From Haloactinopolyspora alba (GTDB lineage Bacteria; Actinomycetota; Actinomycetes; Jiangellales; Jiangellaceae): a stretch of 64,000 bases of DNA. The notes below the pieces were generated by a model. The model had not been told where the DNA came from, searched no databases, and saw nothing but the letters and a program-made list of their open reading frames with translations. Below are positions 16,401 through 25,264 of the stretch, piece after piece; the stretch's first letter is position 1, and every line of letters starts with the position of its first letter. A program made the position numbers and the translations under genes. The stretch covers positions 1 to 64,000 of the forward strand of contig NZ_PYGE01000015.1 in the NCBI RefSeq assembly GCF_003014555.1. The letters are read 5' to 3'.

Positions 16401-18013
16401 ACGTCGCCCCGACGGGCGGGTCCCGCACCTTCGAGACCGTCACCGCGCAGGTCGACGACCCCGGAGGCACGCACGAGCTGTTCCTCGTGTTCACCGACGA
16501 GCCGGGCCAGGAGTACCTGTTCAACCTCGACTGGATGCGGTTCGAGAACCCGGCCACCGACCCGCTGCGCGAGGTGGGCGGACTGGCCGGTGACCTGCGC
16601 GACACGACGGCCGCGCACGCCGGTGCCCTGGACGACGAGCAGGAGAGCTACCTGGGCGACCTGGCCGGGCGGGTCGAGGCCGCGGCCGAGGCGGCGCTGG
16701 ACGTCGCCGACACGTCCGGCACGGACGACCCCGCCTTCACCGAGCACGTCGACGAGGCGTTCACGCACGTCGCCGGCGGACGGCGGTGGATCACCGGGCA
16801 GGTGGACGCCGGCGAGCTCACCGACGAGGTGGCCACCGACCTGCTGACACCGGTGACGGCCGCGCACGACGTGCTGTCCGGCGCGGTCGCCGAGCTGTAC
16901 GGGCTGGACGCGACGCTCGAGACGGACGCCGCGGAGGTGGTCGCCGGCGAGCCGGTGCTGGCCAACGCGACGCTGTCGAACGACGGCAACCGGCCGGTAC
17001 GTGACCCCGGGCTGGCCCTGGAGGTGCCGGAGGGCTGGGACGCCGAACGGGTCGGCGCGTCCGACCTCCGGGTGCTCGAACCCGGCGCGGCGGTCACCGG
17101 GCGATGGCGGCTCACCCCGCCGGCCACGGCCGAGCCGGCGGAGGTGGAGCTCGCCGGCACCGCGAGCTTCGTCCACCGCGGCCGCAGTCCGGCCACGCTG
17201 CCGCTGACGGCCGAGCTGGACGTGCTGGCGGCCGTCGAAGTGTCCGGGATGGACGTCGGCACGCCCGTGTTCAGCGGGCGCGCGAACACCGCGACCGTGT
17301 CGGTCACGAACAACCGTTCGGCGCAGGCGGCGGAGGTCGACGTGACGGTCGACGTCCCCGCGGACTGGAGCGCGAGCACCGGGTCGGTGACGGTGCCGGC
17401 CGGATCCACGCGCCAGGTCGACGTCACCGTGTCGCCGCCGGCGGGCGCTCCGGCGGCCGGCGAGGTCGCCACGCCGAGGCTTACCGCGCGGGTCACCGCC
17501 GACGGCACGGCGGTCGCGGGCGCACCGGAGAGCACGACCTACGTGGTGCCGCACGGCGACGACGTCGCGATCGCGCTGGACGGCGGTTCGGCCGGCAGCC
17601 CGGTGCTGGACTCCTACACCGGGCTCGCCTCCGGCGACGAGTGGGACCCGGAACGCGGCTTCGGCTGGGTCAGCGGCCCGCCGCAGGAGCGTGACCGCGG
17701 CCATCCGGACGCGCTGCGCCGCGACTTCGTGCTGGACAACAGCGGGCCCGGCGAGCTGCGCGTCGCCGTGCCGCCGGGTGAGCACGTGTTCTCCCTGCTC
17801 ACCGGCGACCCCGACTACTCGACGTCCGGGTTCGTGGTGTCGGCGGACGGCTCGGTCGTGTCACCCGCACGGGCGACCATGCCCGAGGACACCTACGCGT
17901 GGAAGGAGTTCACCCTGGACGGCGGCGCCTCGGGGCGCACCGTCGACCTGACCCTGTCCAGCCCGGACGGGTCGTACTGGCGGATGCTCGCGCTGGTGGC
18001 GCGGGCGCGATGA
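13421..18013 (+). CDS. Giant secreted ThuA + glucose/sorbosone dehydrogenase + PKD + carbohydrate-binding protein
   Basis: 1530 residues. A Sec signal peptide ends near residue 29 (ATA-QE). Approximate domain order: ThuA-like glutamine-amidotransferase fold 38-265 (GGGFVGIHSASGTE); PQQ-type glucose/sorbosone dehydrogenase propeller 275-710 (HEGGGMDFDADGNLYVATGD, MGLRNPYRI, DMQFGPDGSMYVIEWG); PKD 723-800 (YAWDFDADGTVD); CBM6-like 905-1043; a helical ~110-residue segment 1050-1163; two NEW3-like beta domains about 1163-1270 and 1272-1377; and a C-terminal beta domain ending RMLALVARAR. No CxxCH heme motif is present. The layout implies oxidation or hydrolysis of a polysaccharide-derived sugar outside the cell. 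Substrate unknown. Confidence 0.85.
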   Translation: MIRPTLTGALVAALAVAVPSTIGQPPATAQEPVPQHEAGFDALVFSKTTNFYHESIPAGVAAIESLGEEHGFNVVVSDDSTMFTDETLAEFEVVIFNNTNSTPQAGNLLGGDQRAAFERYIQAGGGFVGIHSASGTERDWPWYGELVGAFFASHPAVQELEVEVDDPQHPSTAHLPQEWTRTAEPYDFATNPRGDVHVLASYDSKSYEGDQMGADHPISWCQRYDGGRSWYTGMGHASSAFTDEPLFLDHLLGGIEWAAGAAEGDCGATAGANFEKIQLDGNTDDPLAMDIDDRGRVFYVQRGGALKYYDPQTSRTHRAATFDVLVEHTHGMHGIVLDPDFTENHWLYVYYSPLNKDVSLVSRFTFDEQTGTLDMDSEKVLFEINSQRDVNAHEGGGMDFDADGNLYVATGDNSLPCCSGYGATDERPGHEHSDAQRSSANTNDLRGKVLRVHPTDTVAGGYTIPEGNLFEPGTPRTRPEIYVMGLRNPYRIHVDNETGWLYWGDVGPDARNDSDTRGSKGYDEYNQAREAGFFGWPYCIGDNHAYNDHDFATGESGPLYDCAGGPVNDSPNNTGAQQLPPAQPAWMSYPYGVSPQYPELGSGGRLAIGGPTYHFDPELDSEAKFPEYYDDTVFVAEWTRNAIFEVKLDENGDPAVINPFLPGKEFLRPIDMQFGPDGSMYVIEWGSNYGGSGRGDPNTDSGIYKINYAKIGERSPDARASATPTSGQPPLTVQFSSDASGDPDEHPISYAWDFDADGTVDSTDPNPVHTYTERGDYTAQLTVTDPTGRTGVSNVPITVGNTAPVVEMVEPRDGQVFGFGEPIDFDVRVTDAEDGSSEDGTIDCQQVVTQPRLGHDEHGHPLERYRGCAGTVEAIVDEGHDEHDNIFYIVDTTYTDQGGTGASALTGGDSAILQPRLKQAEHWTGAGDVALYDTQEGDGGRMVGQIGHRDWISFEPVNLHGVTQLTFRVASSGSGGTIELRTDAVDGPVIGSVDVAPTGGSRTFETVTAQVDDPGGTHELFLVFTDEPGQEYLFNLDWMRFENPATDPLREVGGLAGDLRDTTAAHAGALDDEQESYLGDLAGRVEAAAEAALDVADTSGTDDPAFTEHVDEAFTHVAGGRRWITGQVDAGELTDEVATDLLTPVTAAHDVLSGAVAELYGLDATLETDAAEVVAGEPVLANATLSNDGNRPVRDPGLALEVPEGWDAERVGASDLRVLEPGAAVTGRWRLTPPATAEPAEVELAGTASFVHRGRSPATLPLTAELDVLAAVEVSGMDVGTPVFSGRANTATVSVTNNRSAQAAEVDVTVDVPADWSASTGSVTVPAGSTRQVDVTVSPPAGAPAAGEVATPRLTARVTADGTAVAGAPESTTYVVPHGDDVAIALDGGSAGSPVLDSYTGLASGDEWDPERGFGWVSGPPQERDRGHPDALRRDFVLDNSGPGELRVAVPPGEHVFSLLTGDPDYSTSGFVVSADGSVVSPARATMPEDTYAWKEFTLDGGASGRTVDLTLSSPDGSYWRMLALVARAR

Positions 18014-18041
18014 ACGCGGCCGGCATCGGGACGGGCGTGTC

Positions 18042-19547
18042 CTAGTGCGCGGCGCAGCCCGGGCCGGACTCGACCGCCACCGGCTCGGGAGCGCCGACCG
18101 TGGGCATCCCGATCAGCACGCCCGGCGACGCCTCGGACGGCGACGAGTTCGCCCGCTCGTAGGCGTCGCCGGCGCGGGTGCGCCGGACCTCGTAGCGCCC
18201 GCCCTGCCGGCCGGAATCGGCGACCAGGTGATGCGGCGCGGCGTAGGTGACGCCGACCGTCACGGTGTCACCAGGACGAATCGCCGTGGCGTCACCATCA
18301 GGCACCGCGAAGTGCACCAGCCGGTTGTCCTCGGCCCGCCCGGACAGCCGGTGCGTCTCGCCGTCCTTGCGGCCCTCGCCGTCGGCCACCAGCACCTCGA
18401 CCTCGCGCCCCACGAACGCCCGGTTCTCTTCCGCGGCGACCTCCTCGACCAGGGCCGTCAGCCGCTGGTAGCGCTCCTTGACCACCTCGGCGGGCACCTG
18501 GCCGTCCATCTCGGCGGCCGGCGTGCCCGGGCGCTTGGAGTACTGGAACGTGAACGCCGAGGCGAACCTGGCCTCGCGCACCACGTGCAGGGTCTGCTCG
18601 AAGTCGTCGTCGGTCTCGCCGGGGAAGCCGACGATGATGTCGGTGGTGATGGCCGCGTGCGGCATGGCCGCGCGGACTTTCTCGACGATGCCGAGGTAGC
18701 GCTCCTGCCGGTACGAGCGCCGCATCGACTTCAACACACTGTCCGAGCCCGACTGCAGCGGCATGTGCAGCTGCGGCATCACCGCCGGTGTCTCGGCCAT
18801 CGCGGCGATGACGTCGTCGGTGAAGTCGCGCGGGTGCGGGCTGGTGAACCGGACCCGTTCGAGCCCGTCGACGGAGCCGACGGTGCGCAGCAGCTTGCCG
18901 AAGGCGTACCGGTCGCCGAACTCGACGCCGTAGGCGTTGACGTTCTGCCCCAGCAGGGTCACTTCGATGACGCCGTCGGCCACCAGCGCCTCGACCTCGG
19001 CGAGCACGTCGCCCGGCCGCCGGTCGCGCTCGCGTCCGCGCAGCGCCGGCACGATGCAGAACGTGCAGGTGTTGTTGCACCCGACGCTGACCGCCACCCA
19101 GGCCGCGTACGGGCTCTCGCGCCGCGACGGCAGGTTCGACGGGAACGTCTCGAGCGCCTCGGCGATCTCGACCTGCGCCTCCTGCTCGACCCGCGCCCGG
19201 TCGAGCAGCGCGGGCAGCGACCCGACGTTGTGCGTGCCGAACACGACGTCCACCCACGGCGCGCGGCGGACGATCTCGCTGCGGTCCTTCTGCGCCAGGC
19301 AGCCGCCGACGGCGATCTGCATGCCCGGCGTCTTCTGCTTGACCGACGCGAGGTGGCCGAGGTTGCCGTAGAGCTTGTTGTCGGCGTTCTCACGCACCGC
19401 ACACGTGTTGAGCACGACTACGTCGGCCTGGCCCCCGTCGTCGGAGCGGGCGTAGCCCGCGTCCTCGAGCAGGCCGGCCAGGCGCTCGGAGTCGTGGACG
19501 TTCATCTGGCACCCGTAGGTGCGGACCTGGTACGTGCGCGCATTCAT
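18042..19547 (-). CDS. miaB: tRNA-2-methylthio-N6-dimethylallyladenosine synthase
   Basis: 501-residue radical-SAM methylthiotransferase that converts i6A37 to ms2i6A37 in tRNA. The N-terminal MTTase domain has the auxiliary-cluster cysteines C13, C49 and C83. The radical-SAM motif is C157-x3-C161-x2-C164 (GCNNTCTFC), followed by [11 protein letters not shown]; a TRAM domain lies at the end ([10 protein letters not shown]). The tail after ~470 is variable. ATG at 19547 reads [16 protein letters not shown]. The convergent neighbour ends 28 bp away. Core gene, normal length. Confidence 0.95.
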   Translation of the reverse strand: MNARTYQVRTYGCQMNVHDSERLAGLLEDAGYARSDDGGQADVVVLNTCAVRENADNKLYGNLGHLASVKQKTPGMQIAVGGCLAQKDRSEIVRRAPWVDVVFGTHNVGSLPALLDRARVEQEAQVEIAEALETFPSNLPSRRESPYAAWVAVSVGCNNTCTFCIVPALRGRERDRRPGDVLAEVEALVADGVIEVTLLGQNVNAYGVEFGDRYAFGKLLRTVGSVDGLERVRFTSPHPRDFTDDVIAAMAETPAVMPQLHMPLQSGSDSVLKSMRRSYRQERYLGIVEKVRAAMPHAAITTDIIVGFPGETDDDFEQTLHVVREARFASAFTFQYSKRPGTPAAEMDGQVPAEVVKERYQRLTALVEEVAAEENRAFVGREVEVLVADGEGRKDGETHRLSGRAEDNRLVHFAVPDGDATAIRPGDTVTVGVTYAAPHHLVADSGRQGGRYEVRRTRAGDAYERANSSPSEASPGVLIGMPTVGAPEPVAVESGPGCAAH

Positions 19548-19689
19548 GACCCGACCAGGGTAACGCCGCCGCCGGGCGATCTGCCCGCACGGTCGGCGGG
19601 ACCGCGCCGCCACCCGTGAGCAGCAGTCGTATCCACTTCGTAACCGTATCCTGTCCCACACCCGCACCTGCCGCGGATAGGTTTCCTGC

Positions 19690-20481
19690 ATGGCCGCGAG
19701 CAACCAGTCCGCAGCGGCGCCCACCGGCATGAATGTCGCCGTGGGCGAGCCGCTCGTGCGGATGCACGGTGTCAACAAGTACTTCGGCTCCTTGCACGTG
19801 TTACAGGACATCGACCTCACCGTTGACCGCGGTGAGGTCGTGGTGGTCATCGGCCCGTCCGGGTCGGGCAAGTCGACGCTGTGCCGCACCATCAACCGGC
19901 TCGAGACCGTCGACTCCGGCACCATCGAGCTCGACGGCCAGCCGCTGCCCGCCGAGGGCAAGGGGCTCGCCCGGCTACGCGCCGACGTCGGCATGGTCTT
20001 CCAGGCGTTCAACCTGTTCGCGCACAAGACCGTCCTCGACAACGTCACACTCGGCCCGATCAAAGCCAAAGGCGAGAAGAAGGCCGACGCCGAGCGCCAC
20101 GCGATGGAGCTGCTCGAGCGTGTCGGCGTGTCGAACCAGGTCAACAAGTACCCGCCGCAGCTCTCCGGTGGACAGCAGCAACGGGTGGCCATCGCCCGTG
20201 CGCTGGCCATGCGCCCGAAGGTGATGCTCTTCGACGAGCCCACCTCGGCGCTGGACCCGGAGATGATCAAAGAGGTCCTGGACGTCATGACCGCACTCGC
20301 CGAAGAGGGCATGACCATGGTCGTCGTGACGCACGAGATGGGGTTCGCTCGTCGCGCCGCTCACCGCGTGGTGTTCATGGACGAGGGGCAGATCGTCGAG
20401 GAGGCCACCCCGGAAGCCTTCTTCACCGACGCCCAGAGCACGCGTGCGCAGGACTTCCTGAGCAAGATCCTGACGCACTGA
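19690..20481 (+). CDS. gluA: Glutamate ABC transporter ATP-binding protein
   Basis: 263-residue polar amino acid transport ATPase. Walker [12 protein letters not shown]-loop VFQAFNLF, signature [15 protein letters not shown], Walker [15 protein letters not shown] and [10 protein letters not shown] are intact. It starts a gluABCD operon of the corynebacterial type. The divergent miaB start is 142 bp away, so the promoter lies in 19548-19689. Confidence 0.92.
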   Translation: MAASNQSAAAPTGMNVAVGEPLVRMHGVNKYFGSLHVLQDIDLTVDRGEVVVVIGPSGSGKSTLCRTINRLETVDSGTIELDGQPLPAEGKGLARLRADVGMVFQAFNLFAHKTVLDNVTLGPIKAKGEKKADAERHAMELLERVGVSNQVNKYPPQLSGGQQQRVAIARALAMRPKVMLFDEPTSALDPEMIKEVLDVMTALAEEGMTMVVVTHEMGFARRAAHRVVFMDEGQIVEEATPEAFFTDAQSTRAQDFLSKILTH

Positions 20482-20516
20482 GGCAACACGACAGCACAAG
20501 GGAGTTGATCTGCATC

Positions 20517-21413
20517 ATGGCCACCAGAATTGCGGGCCGCACTCGACGGGCGGCGGTCGCCGCGATGGCGGCCGGCTGTGCGCTCGTCCTGGCCGCGTGC
20601 GGCGGTGACGACAGCGAAGGTGCGAACGTCGAGGTCGAGGAGAACCCCGAGTTCCCCGAGGGCAGCACCATGGCCGAGTTCGCCGAAGCCGGCCAGATCG
20701 AGATCGGCGTGAAGTTCGACCAGCCCGGTGTGGGCTTCATGGCACCGGGTGCGGACGTTCCCACCGGTTTCGACATCGAGATGGGCAAGATCGTCGCCGG
20801 TGCGCTGGGCATCGCTCCCGAGGACATCACCTGGACCGAGACGGTGTCCGACAACCGCGAGCCGTTCCTGCAGCAGGGCACCGTCGACATCGTCATCGCG
20901 TCGTACTCCATCACCGAGGAACGGCGCCAGGTCGTCGGCCAGACCGGTCCGTACTACGTGACCGGCCAGCAGATCCTCGTGCGCGAGGAGGACAAGGAGA
21001 CGATCACCGGTCCGGAGGATCTCGCCCAGGCCAAGACCTGCTCGGTCACCGGGTCGACGTCGCTGTCCAACGTGGTCGACGATTACGGCGCCGAGCCGGT
21101 GCCGTTCGACACCTACTCGGACTGTGTCACCCAGCTGCAGAACGGCTCGGTCGACGCGGTCACCACCGACGGCGCCATCCTGCTCGGGTATGCCGCGCAG
21201 GCGCCGGACGAGCTCGAGGTCGTCGGCGAGACGTTCAGCGAGGAGCGTTACGGCATCGGCTACCAGAAGGGCGACACCGAGTTCTGCGAGTTCCTGAACG
21301 AGACCATCCAGGCGTCGTACGAGGACGGCTCGTGGGCCGAGGCGTTCGAGTCCACGCTCGGCGAGTCCGGCGTCGAGACACCCGAACAGCCCGAACTGGA
21401 TTCCTGCCAGTAG
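20517..21413 (+). CDS. gluB: Glutamate-binding lipoprotein
   Basis: 298-residue solute-binding protein of the polar amino acid type. Lipobox VLAAC gives lipid-modified Cys28. The SBP_bac_3 fold is seen in IEIGVKFDQPGVGFM, FDIEMGKIVAGALGI, GTVDIVIASYSITEERR and SVDAVTTDGAILLGYA. The mature protein is strongly acidic. GGGAG lies upstream of the ATG at 20517, 36 bp after gluA. A large hairpin follows before gluC. Confidence 0.92.
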   Translation: MATRIAGRTRRAAVAAMAAGCALVLAACGGDDSEGANVEVEENPEFPEGSTMAEFAEAGQIEIGVKFDQPGVGFMAPGADVPTGFDIEMGKIVAGALGIAPEDITWTETVSDNREPFLQQGTVDIVIASYSITEERRQVVGQTGPYYVTGQQILVREEDKETITGPEDLAQAKTCSVTGSTSLSNVVDDYGAEPVPFDTYSDCVTQLQNGSVDAVTTDGAILLGYAAQAPDELEVVGETFSEERYGIGYQKGDTEFCEFLNETIQASYEDGSWAEAFESTLGESGVETPEQPELDSCQ

Positions 21414-21422
21414 ACCTCACGC

Positions 21423-21476
21423 GACCCCGCCGGTGCTCAGCACGACTCGAAGCTGAGTCTCTGCTCCGGCGGGGTC
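21423..21476 (+). terminator. Stem-loop between gluB and gluC
   Basis: Outer arms GACCCCGCCGG (21423-21433) and CCGGCGGGGTC (21466-21476) pair perfectly over 11 bp. Inside, CTCAG (21436-21440) and CTGAG (21452-21456) can extend the structure. It lies 10 bp after the gluB stop and ends 26 bp before gluC, with AAGGAGG following. It probably stabilises the gluAB message or partly terminates, giving excess binding protein. Confidence 0.65.
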
Positions 21477-21501
21477 GGCACGTCCAAGGAGGACATCCCC
21501 C

Positions 21502-22149
21502 GTGTACCTGTCCGAGCTGACATCGCGACTCGCCGACGGGTTCCTCGTCACGCTGCAGCTGCTCGGCTGGTCGATGCTGATCGCCACGGTGCTGGGCACG
21601 GCGCTGGCAGCGATGCGCGTCTCCCCGATCCCGCCGTTGCGCGCCCTCGGGGTCAGCTACGTCAACGTGTTCCGGAACACACCGCTCGTCGTCCTGTTCC
21701 TGATCACCGTCGTCGGACTGCCCGAGCTCAACCTGCTGACCGGCAGTTTCTTCTGGCGCGCGGTCACCGCGCTGTCGATGTACACGGCGGCCTTCGTCTG
21801 CGAGGTGGTGCGCTCGGGCATCAACACGGTCCAGGTCGGGCAGGCGGAGGCGGCCCGGTCGGTGGGGCTGACGTTCACCCAGACACTGCGCCACGTCGTG
21901 CTCCCGCAAGCCTTCCGCAACGTCATCCCACCACTGGCCAGCGTGTACATCGCGCTGACGAAGAACACCTCGGTCGCTTCGGCGTTCGGCATTCTTGATC
22001 TGACCTACCAGCTCAGCGACCTGATCGAGGACTTCCCCGGCTCGCTGTACTGGAACTTCATCAGCATCGCGGCCTGCTACATCCTGATCGTGGCGGTCAT
22101 CTCCGGCGCCGCCGCGTTGTTCGAGCGGCGAGTGGGGGTGTCCCGATGA
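21502..22149 (+). CDS. gluC: Glutamate ABC transporter permease
   Basis: 215-residue His/Glu/Gln-type permease with about five membrane segments and the EAA loop EAARSVGLTFTQTLRHVVLP. GTG start with a strong AAGGAGG site 9 nt upstream. The stop overlaps the next start (ATGA). Confidence 0.92.
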   Translation: MYLSELTSRLADGFLVTLQLLGWSMLIATVLGTALAAMRVSPIPPLRALGVSYVNVFRNTPLVVLFLITVVGLPELNLLTGSFFWRAVTALSMYTAAFVCEVVRSGINTVQVGQAEAARSVGLTFTQTLRHVVLPQAFRNVIPPLASVYIALTKNTSVASAFGILDLTYQLSDLIEDFPGSLYWNFISIAACYILIVAVISGAAALFERRVGVSR

Positions 22150-22997
22150 ACTCGGTCATGTTCGACATCCCCGGCCCGGCCGCGCGACGCCGGCAGCTGA
22201 TCGGCACGATCATCGGCACGCTGGTGGTGGCGGCGATTCTCGGGTGGGTGCTCTGGACTCTGTGGTCCGAGGAGCAGATCACACCAGACCAGTGGGAACC
22301 CTTCGGCGAGCCGGACATCATCAGCGCACTGTTCGAAGGGCTGCTCGCCACCCTGCGTGCGGCCGCGGTGGCGATCGTCCTGGCCGTCGTGTTCGGCGCG
22401 ATCCTGGCGTCAGGGCGGCTGTCCGAACACGCTTGGCTGCGCTGGCCGAGCATCGCGATCATCGAGTTCTTCCGCGCGGTCCCGCTGCTCCTGCTGATCT
22501 CGTTCATCTTCCTCGGCTTCGGCTCCACCCTCGGCACGTTCTACTCGCTGGTGCTGGGCTTGATGCTCTACAACGGCTCGGTACTGGCCGAGATCTTCCG
22601 GGCCGGCATCCTCGCCGTGCCGAGAGGGCAGACCGAGGCCGGTTATGCCATCGGACTGCGCAAGTCGCAGGTGATGCGCCAGATCCTGGCCCCTCAGGCG
22701 GTCGCGTCGATGCTGCCGGCGATCATCAGCCAATGCGTGGTGGCGCTCAAGGACACCGCGCTCGGCTTCGTCATCGGTGCTTCGGGCATCGTGAACACGG
22801 GTGAGTCGATCTACATCTCGCCGTTGTACAACAACCCACTCGCGGTCGGTTTCGTCCTGGCCGCGGTGTTCATCGTCATCAACTACTCGTTGAGCAAGCT
22901 GGCCACCTGGATCGAAGCACGCCAGCGGCGGGAGGGCCGTTCGGTCGTGCACGTCAACGACACCACCACCGGCCCGGCCGCTGGTGGTATTCATTGA
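22146..22997 (+). CDS. gluD: Glutamate ABC transporter permease
   Basis: 283-residue second permease subunit. It has a longer N-terminal arm (MNSVMFDIPGPAARRRQL), about five to six membrane segments and the coupling loop EAGYAIGLRKSQVMRQILAP. It forms the heterodimeric channel with the preceding subunit and ends the operon; a hairpin follows at 23005. Confidence 0.92.
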   Translation: MNSVMFDIPGPAARRRQLIGTIIGTLVVAAILGWVLWTLWSEEQITPDQWEPFGEPDIISALFEGLLATLRAAAVAIVLAVVFGAILASGRLSEHAWLRWPSIAIIEFFRAVPLLLLISFIFLGFGSTLGTFYSLVLGLMLYNGSVLAEIFRAGILAVPRGQTEAGYAIGLRKSQVMRQILAPQAVASMLPAIISQCVVALKDTALGFVIGASGIVNTGESIYISPLYNNPLAVGFVLAAVFIVINYSLSKLATWIEARQRREGRSVVHVNDTTTGPAAGGIH

Positions 22998-23004
22998 GTT
23001 GTCG

Positions 23005-23058
23005 GTGATCATCAGGCATCTACTCATGCTCCGGCAACAGGAGGTCCCTGATGATCAC
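23005..23058 (+). terminator. Inverted-repeat terminator after the glutamate transporter operon
   Basis: Perfect 12-bp arms GTGATCATCAGG (23005-23016) and CCTGATGATCAC (23047-23058) with a 30-nt loop, 8 bp after the gluD stop. No T-tract. Shares the GATCATC core with the hairpin at 12277. Confidence 0.65.
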
Positions 23059-23265
23059 TGCTCTGTGTCAGCGGGCGCGAACAGCCCGATGTCCGCCGCA
23101 CATGCGTACCCGTGATGTCCGGCCAGGACCTTCAACCGGACGTCACAGGCGTCCATCGCCGGCCATGTCGCGAACCTGCTCGAGGTGTCGTAGAGCCCAC
23201 CAGCGACCGGCCGGACTCTACCGAGACCCAGCCTGATCCCTCGGGTTCGACCGTTCCCGAGACGG

Positions 23266-24897
23266 TCAGCGGGCGAACTCGGTGGAGCGCGACTCACGCA
23301 CCACCGTGATGCGGATCTGGCCCGGATAGCTCAGCTCTTCCTCGACCTGCTTGGCGATGTCGCGCGCGAGCACCTGGGCCTGGATGTCGTCCACGACGTC
23401 GGGCAGCACCATGACCCGCACCTCGCGGCCGGCCTGCATGGCGAAGACCTTCTCGACGCCGTCGTGGCTCATCGAGATCTCTTCGAGCCGCTCGAGCCGC
23501 TTGACGTAGGCCTCGAGCGACTCGCGGCGCGCGCCCGGGCGTCCGCCGGAGATGGCGTCGGCGGCCTGGGTCAGCACGGCCTCGACCGTGCGCAGCTCGA
23601 CCTCGTTGTGGTGCGCCTCGATGGCGTGGATGACGTCGTCGTTCTCGCCGTAGCGCCGGGCGATCTCGGCGCCGATGAGCGCGTGGCTGCCGTCCACCTC
23701 GTGCGTCAGGGCCTTGCCGATGTCGTGCAGTAGCGCGCATCGTTTCGCCTGCTTGATGTCCATGCCCAGTTCGCCGGCCATCATGCCGGCCAGGTGCGCG
23801 GACTCGATCAGGTGCTTGAGCACGTTCTGACCGTACGAGGTGCGGTACCGCAGCCGGCCGAGCAGGGCGACCAGGTCGGGGTGCATCTCGGTGATGCCGA
23901 CCTCCACCAGGGCGTCCTCCCCCGCGCGCACGCACAGCCCTTCGACCTCTGCCTTGCTCTTCTCGTACTGCTCCTCGATGCGGTGCGGGTGGATCCGTCC
24001 GTCGAGCACCAGTTCCTCGAGCGTGAGCCGGGCGATCTCGCGGCGCACCGGGTCGAAGCAGGACAGCAGCACCGCCTCCGGCGTGTCGTCGATGATCACG
24101 TTGACGCCGGTGACCTGCTCGAACGCACGGATGTTCCGGCCCTCGCGGCCGATGATGCGGCCCTTCATCTCGTCGCCGGGCAGGTGCAGCACCGACACGA
24201 CCGACTCGGCGGTCTGCTCGGAGGCGAGGCGCTGGATGGCCAGGGTGATGATCTCGCGAGCACGTGCCTGGCCGTTCTCGTTCGCGTCGCGCTCGATGTC
24301 GCGGACCAGCAGCGCCGCCTCACGCTTGGCCTGTTCCTCGACCGAGGAGACCAGCTCGGCCTTCGCCTGCTCGGCCGTCAGCTCGGCGGTGCGCTCGAGC
24401 ACCTCACGTCGTTGCGTCTCGAGCTCCTCGAGCTCAGTCGATCGTGCCTCGAGCGCTGCGGCCTTCTCGTCCAGCTCGTGCGCGCGCTCCTCGAGGCTGC
24501 GCGTCTCGGTGTCGAGGCGCTGCTCTCGCTCGACCAGGCGCTGCTCGCGCCGTTCCAGGTCGGTGCGCTGGTCCCGCAGGTCGGCGCCCACCTGATCGGA
24601 GCGCTGCCGCGCCTCCTCGGCGTCGGAGAGCGCGCGGGCGCGCATCTCCTCGATGTCGGCCTGCGCCTGCGACTTCAGCTCTTCGACGTCGCGGCGCGCC
24701 TGGGCCCGCGCCTCGTCGGCATCGTTCTGCGCCGCCGCGCGCAGCCTGGCGGAGTCAGCCTCGACCTGGTCCAACACCTCGGACGACCCACCGGCTGCGC
24801 CCATGCCCCGCATCTTCACGAACATGCTGACCAGCGCCACCACCAGTAGCGCAACGATCAACAGCCCGACGACCAGCGTTGCTGTTCCGGTATCCAT
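23266..24897 (-). CDS. rny: Ribonuclease Y
   Basis: 543-residue membrane-anchored endoribonuclease that initiates mRNA decay. Order of parts: one N-terminal membrane segment (about 8-28), a long charged coiled coil (about 40-200), a KH domain (GRIIGREGRNIRAFEQVTGV) and an HD phosphohydrolase domain with LLHDIGKALTHE and HHNEVE. Normal length for the family. Lies downstream of recA-recX, as in many actinobacteria. Confidence 0.94.
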   Translation of the reverse strand: MDTGTATLVVGLLIVALLVVALVSMFVKMRGMGAAGGSSEVLDQVEADSARLRAAAQNDADEARAQARRDVEELKSQAQADIEEMRARALSDAEEARQRSDQVGADLRDQRTDLERREQRLVEREQRLDTETRSLEERAHELDEKAAALEARSTELEELETQRREVLERTAELTAEQAKAELVSSVEEQAKREAALLVRDIERDANENGQARAREIITLAIQRLASEQTAESVVSVLHLPGDEMKGRIIGREGRNIRAFEQVTGVNVIIDDTPEAVLLSCFDPVRREIARLTLEELVLDGRIHPHRIEEQYEKSKAEVEGLCVRAGEDALVEVGITEMHPDLVALLGRLRYRTSYGQNVLKHLIESAHLAGMMAGELGMDIKQAKRCALLHDIGKALTHEVDGSHALIGAEIARRYGENDDVIHAIEAHHNEVELRTVEAVLTQAADAISGGRPGARRESLEAYVKRLERLEEISMSHDGVEKVFAMQAGREVRVMVLPDVVDDIQAQVLARDIAKQVEEELSYPGQIRITVVRESRSTEFAR

Positions 24898-25264
24898 CGC
24901 CCGGCTCCCTCACGTGTCGCTGTCTGCGCACAGACTCATCGCCGGTGGGGAACCGCACCGTGACCGCTCACGCCCTCGACATGAGCCCCGTCCACCACAC
25001 GTGCTGCAATCGACGGTCAGCGTGACCCTTCCGAGCCCAGCACGGCGTGTCGCCGGGACCGATCATCCCGGACACACCATGAAGGCCGGTGGTCAGCCGG
25101 CCTGGGAGTCGTTTCGGTTGTGGGCGTTGCCATGCTGTCTATGTCCGATCCGCAGTCGCGGAGTTGTTCTCCACCTTAGCTGTTGAGGTTACGTAAGGCT
25201 GTTCGAGCGGTCAAGGTGACACGTCCACGACGACCGCGTCGATGCGCGACCGAGATCGGGCGGG
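24898..25264. other. recX-rny intergenic region
   Basis: 367 bp without a convincing gene. It contains two adjacent hairpins (25047-25075 and 25083-25103) and presumably the rny promoter nearer 24900-25000. No other structure was recognised. Confidence 0.55.
25047..25103 (-). terminator. Tandem hairpins downstream of recA-recX
   Basis: First stem: GTGT..CCGGGA (25047-25058) with TCCCGGACAC (25066-25075) around a loop containing GATCA. Second stem: AGGCCGG (25083-25089) with CCGGCCT (25097-25103). About 165-220 bp past the recX stop; they may end the recA-recX transcript or lie in the rny leader. Confidence 0.45.

Noticed and set aside
13943-17785. Minus-strand 1280-codon open frame opposite the ThuA-dehydrogenase gene
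   Set aside because: It is a shadow frame. The plus-strand product has a signal peptide and recognisable domains throughout; the minus frame has none.
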